This document shows, piece by piece, positions 12,801 to 27,800 of a stretch of 64,000 nt of DNA; within the stretch, counting starts at the first letter, position 1; each line of letters begins with the position of its first letter. This stretch comes from Otis tarda (lineage: Eukaryota > Chordata > Aves > Otidiformes > Otididae): contig CM048554.1 in assembly GCA_026413225.1 (NCBI GenBank), positions 91,491,963 to 91,555,962 on the forward strand. Direction: 5' to 3'. The translations under genes and the position numbers were made by a program. Under the pieces are notes generated by a model. It worked only from the letters and a program-made list of their open reading frames with translations, was not told where the DNA came from and did no database searches.

Positions 12801-15800
12801 CCTGAACATCAGCAAGAGTACAAGAAAAGGGCCTCTACTCCCACATCTGCATGGGAAGATAGGGGCTGTTGCATGCTTCTCTGGGAGAAGATAGGTGCTG
12901 CTCCTAGTACTCATATGCAGCATCTAGGCAGTATTTGATGATAAAGCTATGCCGTATTTCAGTCTTTCCCTGCTCATTAAGCCCTTTCAATCCAGACAGA
13001 CCCTTCCCATGCAACTGGGACTGAGGCAATGTGCATATAAAAGATTTTAAATGGGAATATAAGGAGAGGACATGTCACGGGCACCCCGTCTGTCACTGGC
13101 AAGTGCCATTAGAATTTGGGGTCCTCACTGCTCTCATGACAGGAGGAGACTGACTCTAAATGAAGAGTCTAGGACATTACCTCTCTTTGTACTTTCCATG
13201 ATCCATCTAGTGTTTACACTGATCAGCCCTTTCAGAGATCTCAAGATCAGCTTTCCATGACTAGTCATTCTTGCTCTTGCTACTGGTTGAATTATCAGCA
13301 GAGAGGCTGCTGTCTCTGCTGTGTATTTAATTGGATCACAACACATTTATGGGATCTTTGTTGAATCAAGCCTCTTTGATAAGCTTTCCTCTTGTCCTAT
13401 TTCAGCCATTCCCCTTAAATAAGCCTTGTCTTTTAATTAATAAATATTTTATTCTGAAAGCAATGTCTCATCTATCAGTCAAGCATTCCTTTCTATCTTA
13501 AGAACATCCACTTATTTTTCAGACTAATCTGTTTTTCCATACATGTCAAACCTTGTGATGATCTTAATGATGAATTATTCAGACTTCAAGAGTTTTTTTC
13601 TGATGTCACCTTGAATTTTGCTGCTGAAACCTTTAGTTACCATGATTTTAAATTCTTCTCTTTGTATTCAATGACATCTTGGTTTTCTAAGGTCAAACCA
13701 AAATAAAAGTTTACTCCCTAATTAATGCTGTAGATAAATGTTCCTACACAGAGATTGCCTACATTGCTGAAAAACCCAAACCCACACCAAAAGTGGAGGC
13801 CTCCCAAAATTTATCCTATTAACAGCTAGAAATGAATAAAGCTGTCTAGAAAAGCATCCACTACAGTTCTACGAAAAAAAAAGGAATTAATACAAGCTTC
13901 TTGCTCCTGTGTTTATAAAAGCAAGTAAAAGAAAATCCCGCTGATAATTATATTAATGGCTTCAAACCTTTTTTTCTAGAATTCAGTTAAGTAATTGTAT
14001 ACTTTTCATTTTTCATCATGCACATTATTAAAAACATAGGAACTATCACTTTTGAAATCTGTTTCTCCTGCCTTGTCTTTTTAGTGAGGTTATAAATTTG
14101 ATAATGAAGGTCTCAAGACTTCAGTGTAGGTCTACACAGGGTAGAGATCTGGCCTAATTCCAAAGATTTCAGATTTTTAATTTGAGAAATGAATAGTGTT
14201 TATCTGCCTGAAAACAAAATCTGAAGAACAGTACCATGCACTTGAGAGACCTGTGTGATCATCAAAGTATTTTTTATTAGGTCTCATACAATAAGATTGC
14301 TATATCATATTTTGAAAATTGCTTTAGCATATTTTGAAAATCTTTTGTTATATTTGTCTAAGTTCAGGACTAGAGATGAGAAACTCAAAATTTTAATAAT
14401 TATTCTGTAGATCATCATAGTAAAACTACATAAACTTTTTTCCTCAAATGTGCCACTTGGAAAATGTGGACAATGATGCAGTGATTCTTTCACATGAGAA
14501 TAAGGAAGGAGAGTTACAACTTTAAGACACCCTGGAGGTTAAGCTAAAGCACAGTGAAAAGTTACCAGACTCCGACAGTTATCTGCTCTTCTGCCCTAGG
14601 ACCATCAAAGTAAACTAAAAGTCTTAGACATACCTTTTAAAGGCAAAACTGAGACAGTCACCTTTGTGAAACAAGAGTTAAACAAAAAAAATTCAAACAG
14701 GGTAAACACTGACTACATTAACTGCATATATTTGTTAAAGAGAAGAGAATGAGAACAAAAAAAATTTACAAAAATTACTTCTTTGAAGAATAGTAAAACA
14801 ACCTAGTATTACTGGGATTTTTTAAGTGATCAAATGAGGTACCTTGTAAAATTTGCACCACTCCAATTTACTCGACTACAGTTACATGACAAAAAGAAAA
14901 GGGATCAGCTAATATCTATGGGTTCAATTTAATAATAGCACAGGTCTTTTTAGATTTTTTTCAACCCAGGAAATTGAAGCCAAGCATCTAAAAAAGCTGT
15001 AGATATTAGAGTATATATTAGAGTAAAGCACATGGCTGAACCATCTAGGAGTCTTAGGTTAAAAATTCCCAGTTCAGAATTTCCACAGACACAGGGGAAG
15101 AATTATGGCACAGGTCTGAAGAGTTATGAACAAATTGTCTTTATTCCAAAAGATAGGTTTTCTTCTATTCGCATTCAGTAAATATTGGGAAATAAGTAGT
15201 GGACAATCATGTGGACAATCGGATTGATGCTTCTTTCAATTAAATTTTGCTTAAGATTAGTTTAAAAAGTTATTTTTGGAACTGATGATAATAAAAGTTA
15301 CTCTAGTAAGTGAAATTTATTAACCACAAGATATAAATGGAATTAAACCCATTACAGTAAGCATACATAAGCAACAAATCTCTCTCACAAAAAAAAAAAA
15401 AGAAGTGGAAATCAAAGGGAAAGAACAAAAAGAGAAAAAGTATACACCCATCCTGAACAGGCTAGCAGAATAGGGATAAATGTAAGCAGATGGTCACTTG
15501 CTCAGACTGAAAAGCCCAAAATAGTGACGTTAACACAGAGAATTTAAAATAATTGCAAATCATTTGAGAAGCATTTCCTTTTTCACTCTTACGAATAGTA
15601 TAATTCTTAATTCAAGTTAATGACTTAGGGGTAAATCCTGGGGAAGAAGCAAATCCTTCAAGAAAGACCACTGCTCCATACAAAAGCATCAAAGAGCTTA
15701 GTGACAAAATCCTCCGTCCTGGTCAGTCAGACTGCCTGGGCAGCTGGGCTATCGCAGTTAACATAGCTTGTAAAAGGTAATAGACTTACAAGAGACTACT

Positions 15801-18800
15801 TTCCATGTAGGTTTTGGTATTTTCTTCTAGAGCATTTCAGGGGTCTGCTTCGACATTTCAGTGCCATTGGATCTTCTGCTCTCATCCCATATATCATTCA
15901 AATTATTCAGTGCCTTGACTCATCTGGTGTTTGGTCACTTGTGGTTTCTGATGGACCCAGAGCCATCTTTACACAGGGGAAATTCCTTTTATGCAGTTTA
16001 TAGTTCGTGACCTGATATCACTGTGGAAAAAATACTTCCATTTCATTTAGTGACGAACACTGTCTATCATCATTTTAAATTACCTTGCAGCAGTTAGACA
16101 GTTATAGGCCTACAGGTTGCTGCCTCTGGTGTGCTTTACAAAGCAATAGCAATCACCTGTTGCCTTCATTGTATAATTTCCTGTCTTTCACACAATATTC
16201 ATCATAATCAAGCAGTCAACTTTTTCCATATCAGAGTCTCACCTACCTCATAATATATATGTCATTATTATGATTTCTACACAGTAGGCATTGGATGTTC
16301 ATTCTGAAGCTGAATAAGAACTGAGACATAAATATACACATACACATATATGTATACTGACATATACGGTAGAACTTTTCCCATCCTTTACTTCAAGCAC
16401 TATTTTTTTTTATAACAGTATGTTTTTCAGTTATTTTTCTCTTATCATTTATTTGCACACTTTTCTTTAAACATGTAATTAACACAGTTCCAAATTGTGA
16501 AAATAATGTGCTTTTACCTTCCTTATATTCTCTTGATTTGCCTAAGAACATGATAACTAGTGTTTGTTATATGCAGCATTACATTTCTTCTTTCTCTAGC
16601 AAACTCATATTTTACTCTTTTTTTATAGTATTACTCTCACTGAACTTGTTCCTTTTGAATCTTATTATTTCCTTTTATTCTTCTTTTGCAAGTTTTTAAA
16701 CCATTCTTCAAAGCAATTTTTTCAGTTGATTCAGCGGCCTTCAAATACACACATACTCTGTCTTTCTCACATTTTCTCCCTTGAAGTTTTCCAATTATCT
16801 ACAAATGTTACACTTTTCTTTCAAAGCAGTTCTTTCAAAACATCTTTCTTTCTGTTTACATTTGTCTTTATTTTTCATCTGTAATGACTGTATCAAATGT
16901 ATGAAAATGCAACAAAAAAAAAAAGTATTTCCTAATTAACTTTACCATCTTTCTTAATATGCATGCAAAATTTTGGAATATAATTTAAAAGATACTAATT
17001 GCTCCTATCACATGATCCTGCAAAATGTGTACCTTATATGCTATTTTTATCACCAACATTTTTACATTAAATTTCGCTGCTATGTTATGTGATACTGCAT
17101 CACAAATACTTAGGAAGTGGAACCAAATGAGTCTTGAGTTTTCATGTGGCTTTTAAGATCGATATTCCTGTACCCTACAAGCATTTCCATTTTTCAAAAC
17201 TAAATAGCTCCATAAGTAAAACTTAAGCCTAGATCTTCAATTCCCACTCACTGACTTCACTTTTTTCTACTGTAGCTGTTCCACTTTGCCAGGAATAGTT
17301 AAAAATCTATTGAGAAGCAATGCCAGAGCATGCAGAACACCTATCATCCAGTGGCAAAGAAACATAATTGCAGTCTGTTCTGATTAATACTTTAATTTAT
17401 GTGAGGGAAGGATGGAGGACTGCACTGTGGAGTAAAATAGGGAGATTGAAAACAGCTCTTTCTTTCCTCAAAGACAATCAAACTACTGTACAGCTTTCAA
17501 AATAAATTGTTTCAAGGTCCAGTTCTTGGGATAGATTCAAGACTATGAACCTAATGTGAAGGGAGATGTGCCTTGAAGCCCAAAGGAAAGATAAGAATAT
17601 CTTAAAAGGGTGCATATTCAAGGTACAACTATTTTCTCATTTTACTTATCTGCTAGCATAGACACACTGTAAGCTGATACAGATATGCTTCACTTTCCCC
17701 AAACTCCAGATCATTACTTATCACTGTACTGTAAATTTCTCTACAGGGTGACAGGCTCACAAATGAGATGCTGTAGCATGAAGTTCAAGCACTTCAGTGT
17801 CCTTCGTGGATTTAACCCAAAGTCACTCTTGAAAACAAGATTTGGGGCTCCTGAAATGTTTACCCTGTGTGTCCTGGGGCCATGTGTTGAGATATAAAGA
17901 AATTAGTTACCAGGTCTCTTGAGTCCCAGTTCCCCTGTGTTATTACAGAATGTTTCTCCTGAGCACATTAATTCAGTCAGGGCATTGACACCAATATGAT
18001 GTAACAAAAAGAATTCTCAGGTTCATGCTCACTTTCTAGACATGATCTTACACTGGATACCTACTGCCTATGCAATGTATGTTTATGCTTACTTTTTATC
18101 TTTTCCAGAAATCCCTAGTAAAATAAACCATGGTGAAGCCAAACATCTTGCAGATGCCTCAGGGTCAGACAAAACAGAAAAAACAACAAAGAGGTCCAGA
18201 GTATCAACCATACGGCGGATATTTGACATGGCAAAACACCGAACAAAGAGGTCATCCTTTTTCTCAACTGGTGTGAAAGTTTGCCCACAAGAATCAGTGA
18301 AGCAGATTTTAGCCAGTCACCAAGCTTACTATAGATTAAGAGGTAAGATGATGATTGCAGAATGTTCTTCCTCCTTGAAAGCATTTATTTTAATTGAGGA
18401 AACACAAAAACTGCCAGAATCTTGTTCTTTAGCTCTAGGCAATGTATGTGATAGTTGCTTTATGCTTTATTTTTACATAGATAATCAAATATTACTTGTA
18501 CCTCAGCATGGTTCAAGACAGACAGCAGAATAGAATAAAACAATGCACTCAAAAGCCTAATGAAATTGGTCTAATTGTGTAGTGTTCTAGCATGGCTGAA
18601 CATGAAGACCAAATTATGCTTGCACTGCTGTGTAAAGACGTACCACCTTTCTCGAAAGTGCAGCGGGTACCATCATTGCTACTCAGAATTAAACCCACCA
18701 GCTCAAGACACATAATGAAACTATTAATCGATCATTGCACAAATATGTTGGTGTATCTGTAGTTATATTAAGTCTGTGGTAGTGCTGGTATGCTACAAAC

Positions 18801-21800
18801 ACCAAGATAACTGCCAGCAGCTCATGCAAAGACCTTAGTCTTATTTTTTTTTTAAGTTTAGAATGTTTTGTCTGTCCTTTCCCAATTAATTCACACCCTT
18901 TCCAGCCCTTTCTTTTCCTCCTTTGACCATAGAGAGCATATAGAGTTACCATTCCAATTTCAGGTCCCTAGAGAGCACAGTGCAAATAGCCCTCTGGTTT
19001 TTATATTTCCTCTCTTCCTCCCTTTACCTCTCCCAGGCTTTCATTCTGTAGCAGTTCCAATTTGTATTAGAAAAACGGAAAATTTTTGTACTGCAGCTAG
19101 ATGATCCAACGCTAGTTCTAAAACCTAGTCAGCATTTCTGGGATGTAAGTATCTAAGGCAACATCTACTCTCTAAATCAACTTTGCCTATCTAATTTGTC
19201 CTCTATATTGGTCTCCAGCCACTCACATACATATATGTAACTTGGCTGCTCCTCAGCTCTCTCTCAAGGAACCAGTTAGTTCCCTTTGAAATGAAACCTG
19301 GACACAGAGTTGCAAAAATTCTACTCCAGCAGCCATTTGCTATAGGCAGCATGGGCAAACTACATCAATATCTGTAGCCATTCCTGTAGATACAAACATA
19401 TTTGATATCTATTGTGGGACTGAATTCCAGTCTAATGGGCATTAGACAGAATTCTGAAACATGTTAAAGAGGCTGATCCAAAAAAGCCTTTCTTAAATAC
19501 TAATTAATCCTGAAAGTCCCTAAAACTCATTGGTCACATCCCTGATTGGGCTGAAAACAAGCTATCCTGGGACGAACTAGTATTATTGACCTGAACTCAA
19601 AGAACTCCAACTATGACATTTTTGTTTAAAAACTGATAATGACAATACTACCACCTTTTGGAGAGCAGCACATCATCTGGGATATTGGGCTCTATAAATC
19701 TTGTAGCGCAAGCAGGTTGAAACTTACAACTCCTCGTTCCCAGTAGAGTGTACTACACTCACAAAATTCTCTGAGTAGGAGTCATCTGGTTTTTCAACTG
19801 AAGTTGAAGTACTTCCCAAAAAATAATCAAGAGAACATATGACTTCAGCTGAATAATTTGTACACTACTTCAGAAAAAGGTGTTTCTGCTTTGAATAGTT
19901 GCACATTTTCCATTAAAATGTCCTTGGTTAAAACCTCAAAAAAAATCTTTCCTTCAAGGAAAGATCAGAACCCAAGACCTCCCAGTCCTCCCAGCTGAGC
20001 ATGCTAATTTACCTGATGAAAGTGATAAATGTAAAAAAAAAAAAAAAAAAGGGTAGAGGTGAAAATGTGGTGATGAAAGCATTATCTTTGAAGCTGTAAC
20101 CACAGCACAAGCCTTCATGAAAGGATAATCTGATAGCCAAGTTGTAATCTTATGGCCTGTGCCTGTCTGTGGGATAATCTTACCTTTATTTTGTTTTGTA
20201 GGCATAAGTTTAGGTCTGTTCTTTTCCTTATCTGAAGTCTAGGAGACCACTTCCAACTCTCCAAGTCCCATGACACATTTATAACTGTAACAAAACTGTG
20301 GATCATATCTGTCCTCTAGAGAATTTTACTGCTTCCTAAGAAAAATCTCATGGGTTTTTTTTTTTACATATATATATATATATATATATATTCTATGCTT
20401 TCAGGAATGAGCACACAACACAAAGCAGCTCAGATACAGGATCTCAGACAGTCGCTATTGGATAACCTGAGGCTACCATGGCCCTATACCAACTCTGAAG
20501 TAACACACCATTTCTTAAGTCACCATGAAGACAGTCCCTCATGTGGGGCAAACCAGGAGCATGCATGGAATCAGCTATGACACCTCCTCAGATGGCCAGG
20601 TGTCATGTATATCTAAATCTTGGTAACTGGATTACTTTTCCTCAGATAGTATATCTTTATCCAGCAGTTACTGCTCAGAAAAAAAAGATACCAGACAGTT
20701 GTAAGTGAGAAAAAGATGATAGAAAATAGCCATAACTGCTAGCTTATAATGAATAAATCTCTTCAAAAGACCGCTTGTTCTTTTTAATAATCTGACCACA
20801 TCTGCTCCACATACAGCTGCCCTACTGGGAGGGCAGGTCGTTCATGACTTATTATTGAGGTGCCCTAAGACAGCTAGGTGAGTACGTCCCTACAGCAAGT
20901 TTAGAGAATACCTAGAGAAACCGATTGCACTAATTTCAGAGGCACCGATATTTTAGATAATGCCGATAATTATCTCACCCTGAGTCAAAGCAGGTGTCAA
21001 GTGCTGAAAATAAATTTCTCGTCTCACAGTAATGAGCTTTGCAAAGTAAAGTGCTAAAGGCAACAGCGTTTAAATTGCTAACAAGCTTTTGTTAAAATGT
21101 TTTTTCTAATATGTTTGAAAATTCCTTTCCCTAAAAGCACTTAACTTTAAACAACATTTTGAAGTGTGTTCCTTCATCTTGAGTGAGTGTACATATTCTT
21201 ACAAAGCCAAAAATACAGCTGGCTTTGTTGACTCCAGTAACGCCAGAGGAATCAACAAGTAGTGACAGAGGCAGTCACCCATTACTAGGAAGGTATAGCA
21301 ATAGCTGAGATAAACTGAACTGATTCTGTTCAAAACACATTGGTTCTAGCAGCCACTGAGTCATGTTGGTTATCCTACACAACTGAGTTCACAGCCCCTG
21401 CAGAGCACAACGTGCGTAAGTGGGTATTTCTGCAATTAAGCAGGAAAGTCCTCACAGAACAGCCCTTCCTCGCTGGCTCTGTGCTAGCTTAAGGATAATT
21501 TTGGACCACTCAGGGATTTTAAACATGGCCCAGGTACAGCCAGGATTCATTCTATGTTTAGTTTGAGGCTGTGCAAATCAAGTTAAGTGAAACTCAAATA
21601 TTATGGATGTGGGGAGAGGCTGGTACCCGAACAGAGATCTGAAGACCTAATAGTATAGTTAGTCAGGAGGTAGGCAGTAGCTATCTGAAGGACGGAACAG
21701 TTTATCTTCCCAAATCTTTTAAAATTGGAAAGAGTTTCAAATTACAAAAAAAAAAAAGAGGAGACTTCAGCAAATTATTGTTAAAAGTGCACTCAGAAGT

Positions 21801-24800
21801 GTAGCCCCACCTGGCCATCTGTGACTCTCAAAAACTCATTTCTGCAGACATACCTAAGACCTGTGTTATTAGAATCATGGAGGGAAAGTAAACCCTCTAA
21901 AGTATTTCTGAGCAGTCATTTTGCAACCTAGCTGCTGCTAATGTTCTCCCTTCCCTCATGTACTCCTGCATGTCATGATCCTCACTCATAGTGCTAGAGA
22001 GCAAGGTCTTTGCAGCAGGAACTTATCCCTTACAAGTTTTCCTTCAAATGCCTGACAGAGTTCTGACTACTAGAAAATAGATTAAAAAAAAAATGGATGC
22101 CAAGGCCAAATATACGTTACAATATTTTTTGTCACATACTACAGCTTGGACTTCACAGCTTTCTTGCATAAGGAGTAAGCCATCAGAATATGCAGAACTA
22201 CTAGTCCCCATTATCATATTATGTGTTTTACATAATTTCATGTCAATAAGTCAGTTTGCATCCCTTAAATGAAGCTCCCTACAGCCACTCCTGAATGCCA
22301 CCTTTTTGAAATCTCCCCCACTGTCATATTCTCTTTCTGTTCATTTTCATTTCCCCGAACGATGCAGAGCACTGCTGTTCTCTCTGCAGCCACAACACCT
22401 GTTAATCTTGTCTGATGCAGCCTGGCAGTTGTGTAGAGAGGAAGGAAACTGTTATCTTTTCAAAATTTTACCTGTACTGAGTCATTCAGTTTTTTCCAGA
22501 GGTGCTTAAAGAAACATAAAAGCATGTATCTGCTGCAGAATATCCTAAGACTTTGAAAAGCTGAATTACATGTAGATTTAGAATATAAGAAAATCATTTT
22601 AGCCTGCTGCATTTAAAAAATATTTTTCCATTAAAAATATTTTGTTATATGTGTGGGGTATATAAAAATCTTAAATATGTTCTGTTTAACTTGTTCTACG
22701 CATAGTTAAACATTCTAATGTACAAAACCTTTGTATACAGATAAAATTATAATTATTCAAGTATGACAACTGCTAAATTTATTTTTTTTCTCTACCTCCT
22801 CGTTTGCTCTCATTAGAACATCCAGTATGTATCTTTGTATGTATGTGCCTTTGAGGTGAAAGAAGTGTGCTTTGTGTTTGCTTTTTATTTATGATGATGA
22901 TTTCAGGCCAAATTAACCTCTTAAAATGAGGGAAATTAACAATCCTTAACTCAAAGAAAGTTAATAATTCAGAATAAAGGCAAATGGATGTCAACTCAAA
23001 AATACCTAAAAGACTTAAATACCTAAAAATACCTGGAGGCCAGATTTGTTTACTAAGTACAGTAAAGTGTGTTAAATCCCAAATCACTTTAAAAAGCCTT
23101 TCAAGTTTACTTTTTGTTACAAAGCATCCATCCCCAGCCCCTTTCTTCTTACTCAGTCTGCCAGGAAGCTGTGTGGGAAGCCTTTCGTATTTTTCTGGAT
23201 CGGATTCCTGATACTTCTGAATATCAGAACTGGGTTACTGCCTGCCAGAGGGAAACCTTCTGCATATTTGACATTGGCAAAAACTTCAGCAATTCCCAAG
23301 AGCACCTGGAAATAATCCAACGGGTAAGCATTTATTTAGAAACTGGGGAATATTTCCAAGTCCTTCCCCATCTGCTTATATAAGGGCAAAGTATTGCTCA
23401 GGAAGAGGAGGGGGCATGTGTTAGAAGGAAAACATAGAAGTACAGTAAACAAAAGAACTAACAGGCTTCTTCTCGATGACTGGATACATCAACAAGTAAA
23501 ATGCTGTTTTTCTTAATCTTTTCGCAGCGAGTAAAACATAGAACCTTCCAGGAAAGGTAAGTAGCACAAGTAGAATCTTGCCACTTGGTGTTACTGCCTT
23601 TTTTGAAATAAGATATGTGTAGATGTGCATGGATGTGAACAGATGTACAGATAGCACTGTGGTGTATTTCGTGTGTGCTGTGAGAGATGTGTATACTGTA
23701 TGTATCGTAGTACACAGTCATTGAATCACAAATAATTAAGGTGGCCAAATGTCTGAGTTGCCTGTTCAGTTTGAGACACCACAGAACGTCTTCAACTAAT
23801 GTGAGCATGAAACCCTGATAGAGGCACAGCTTTGTGTTAGACTAGTGTTGATTGGGAGTGTGACAAAAGATTACCCACAATTGCTGAAAATTCTGAAAAG
23901 GAAAGTCAGAGAGCTGAACAAAAGTTTATCTGGGAGGCTACATTAACCCATAACATGAAAACTCTATGCCTTCATTTTACCTTTAACCTGTATTTTTACA
24001 CATCATGATAGTGTTAACTAATGTGATGCTTTATTCCATAAACTCTTGGAAGACAGTACGCTCCTCACAATGCTCAGAAGTCTGAGAAGGGCAGGATTAA
24101 AGTTACAATACTGAACTCTATCTCTTTCCATATAAATACTATCGTACAGACAGACAAATCATTGTTCACAGTTTCTCTGATTAATGTATTATTTTTATTG
24201 TATTTATTTTAATGTATTATTTTTTCTTCAAATTTTCTTAGATTTTCAGGTGTAGCAAATAATATCTTCCATTCATAAGCTATACTGTCTCATGATCACA
24301 TAGGTCTTATGTATCTATACTCATTACAACACAGGAGCTTTGAGTGTTCTTCTTTCTCAGAAATGTATTTTTAATAACGTAGGGCTTAATTAAACTCCCC
24401 TGGGAGTCCAAAGGGAGGTCTTTTCACTCAGTCTGGTGCAAACAGCAGCAGCAAGGCAGTTAAATAAAGTGACTGATCTCATAGCTCATAGCTTTGTGAA
24501 CAGTGTGGTTTTCCTTAGACACAATACAGAATGTGAAGTGAATTCTGTGAAATTACTCATGTTTGAGTAATTGCTGGAAATTGAGAAATTGCTGGAAAAA
24601 CTGGAAATGCAGGCAACCATGATTATGCATTGCTGGACTTCATCTTTACTACTATGTAGTTTAGGAAACGTTTTGTATTTTCTGTAGATATCATGTAGGG
24701 AGATCAGTCTCCAGTTAACGACACAACAAATAATTAGTTAACATTGTGAAAACATTACAAATAATACTTTAGTTCTCACCAGACAAGATATCCAGAGAAT

Positions 24801-27800
24801 GTGGTAAATCAGGAGTTGTTCATGTTCTTTATTTATACTATTAAACATCTAGCTTGGTCCTGTATGGAAATACAGCCCAGTCATCTTTTCTGTCTGTGCT
24901 GCAAGCTTCATGTTGTCTCAGTTAACACCACACTATGCATTTGTGGTGCCCGTAGTTCCTTCAATCATATCAAATTTCACAAACACTCCACCTGTGTACA
25001 CTGCCTCAAGAATAGCTAATTCTATAGAAATTTTGAGGAATTCTGTCCTCATTTATTTCCACAATTGAGCTTTTTATTTTATGCTGTGTTTTTTTCCGCA
25101 GTCTACTCAGAACCTGAAACAAATGAAATTCTTCACCCCCCAATTTCAGGAAAGAAAAATCTCAAAGTTCTCTTAAAAGATTCTTATCTAATAATCTAAA
25201 TGTTTCCAAATGCTACAAATGAATAAAAACTTGGGTTCAGAGCAGAAATTATTCTGTAGCCTTAACTGCAGGAATCTTTGACACATCTATTATAAAATCT
25301 ACCTATGTATGCATACCACTGCTGCTTTTCAGGCAAGCTAACAGTATCAGTTCCAAAATGTCTTCACCAGCATGAGACTGTGAAACTACAACAGAAAATA
25401 ATATAAACAATGTCAAAACAAATCCAGTGATGCAAGGCAGACAATCTGTACATTACACCCACCACTTTCTTACTTCAGTTTTCAGTTGTCTGCCATGGGG
25501 ACCATGGTAGACGTCAACCCATCAATATTACATCGAGATCCAAACATAAACATTCCTACATTTCATAATCATCTTGATCTAGGAATCTGATTTGAAGCTA
25601 TCATTAGTTGGAATCATCGTTACAATATTATAATGCAGGCTAACAACAGAACAATAAGTCCACCCATCCTCTCCTCACACCAAACCATGAAACACTCTTG
25701 GAACCATGAAATGTCCATTGGATCTAAAATTAGAAGAAGCTCAAAGCCCTGACTGAACTATCTTGATAGGATGAGATATAGCCAAGGAGACAATAGTTGG
25801 TTTAGATAACATACAAGAAGAGTTCCCTCCATTTTAGTCAGTGGTCAACCATTGATAGATTTCAAAGAGAGAAAAAGCAGACCCTGTGCAGTGGTTTAAT
25901 CTCTGTGACCTCATCCCTCTGATAACATGGAGGAGATCAGTCATGAAACCTCATGAGCAGACTCCTGACAGGATTGGCAGTCCTTGGTGGAGGAATATAT
26001 CAAATCAGTACTTTTGTTCATTACAAGAGCAAATATCATATTGAAGGAGAGGAAAGGAAATATATAAACTGTTGAGCATAAAATATGATCTACTATTCCA
26101 TTGCCTGTTTAACCAGCTTATCAAATATTCCATTAGAAATAACTTTTCTCATTTAAAGTACACTTAATGTAAAGGCCATTTCTACATTTTTTTAACACCT
26201 TTGCCATTGTCAGTACAGCATGCTGATCATTATATCACTCATTTCTATTTGATTGATAGGAAAGATGAAATATCCACAGAGAAAACAGGTGGCAAAAAGC
26301 TGGAAGACATTCCTTCCATTTCTACAGGTAAAATCAAATCTGCTTGCTGTGTGTCTGCCCGTCAGATAGAATTGTTAAAACCAGTCATTCATAGATCTTA
26401 GAAGGCTGTAATTTAATGAATGCAGTAGAAGCATGACAAGTTCAGTGAAATACAATGAAAATGCTTTAGCAAAATAATCTATAAGAAGCATTTTTTTATT
26501 TCTTTACAGAAATTTCTTTACTCAAATGTAGCGTTCCAGGTTTGTTTCACAGTCTTTAAATGCATGTGTTTTCCTAGTTTCAGGAGAGTAGAGAGGAGAG
26601 CTAATTTTACTTCAGTTATGAAATAACATTTAGAGTGTCAGCTGCTGCATTTTGTTAGCCAAAATAAGCAAGTGGATGAAAATAAATAATGACTTTAGCC
26701 AGAAAGTCACAGTGATGCCAAGACATTAATTTCAGCAGAATATTCCAATTAGACCTACCAACACTGTTGTATACTACAATTCTTTAAAATACTGTTAGAA
26801 ATTTATGCAGTGATAAAAACCTGTAAATATGAGCATTTTGGTTCAAGGAGGAAACATCCTGCACATATATTTTTATGAGGGCCAAATATGACAGAACCTT
26901 ATTGATAGTGGCTTCCAGCACAGCAATTTTGCCTCTAGCTGGAAAACTCTGTCAAAGCCTTTTGTAATTTTAAATTGAGCCCTAAAGAAAGATGTCTAGC
27001 ATAGAGACAAAGATCTCATTTGGCAAAATCAAGCTGAGACATTTGGTGATACATAATGCAGTATGACAGGAAATGATAAAGTATTATTTAATTCACACAA
27101 TTTCATTGATGCATAGTCAGTGCCATTTTTGCCTGCAGTCACACACATGCAATGCTACTGATGTTTTGACCTAGAAAGAAAGTCCATCTACTGTATAAAA
27201 AGTGGCAGCTTTACCCATGCCATAAGTCATGACCACCTTTCACTGGCACAGGCTTGCACTCAAACACACCAGCGAGTTGACACCTCACAAAAAGGGGGAA
27301 GATTTTTGATGTACGAATCTGTTCTTGCCTGATTTTACTTTAAACCTCTCCAGGCTCCCCCGGCACATCCCTCTCTCCATATGCACCAGTACCTAACGGC
27401 ACACTGCTCAACGAAATCGTGAACGACACGAAGACTCCTGTGAAGGTGAGGGCACCGTATTTTCCTATTGCACTTTTTCACTCACCTCTTCTTTTTGAGC
27501 TCAGCTATCAGAAAAGAGGGGGAAGCCTTATAAACACTTAGTGCTTACAAGCCATGGGTGCTCCCCTCTGTTACAGCTGGTAGCACTGAAGGGTTTTACT
27601 AGCATCTGTTTTGTACCCTTCAGGTGGGTGGAGATGAACCAGCGCAATTTGCCATTGCACCCCTGGCAAATCACCACCATTCTCTATCTCACCTCTGCAA
27701 ACTTCTCAGGTCCCGTACAGGAGTTGCACCAGAGTGATCCCAGAGAAATGCTACTTTTACTGTCTGAAATTATTACATCCTCAGGATCTAAGAATGCAAA

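Larger units (their letters stand above)
4078..18108 (+). other. IMPG1 intron 1 (14.0 kb)
   Basis: Apart from the repeats listed separately (short direct repeat and (AAAG)n near 6.8 kb, paired TGACTCA palindrome at 8.4 kb, CR1 scrap at 8.6 kb, solo LTR at 9.2-10.3 kb) the intron is AT-rich unique-looking sequence. Open frames inside it are short and show no recognisable protein. An A-run lies at 6068-6091. Confidence 0.8.
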
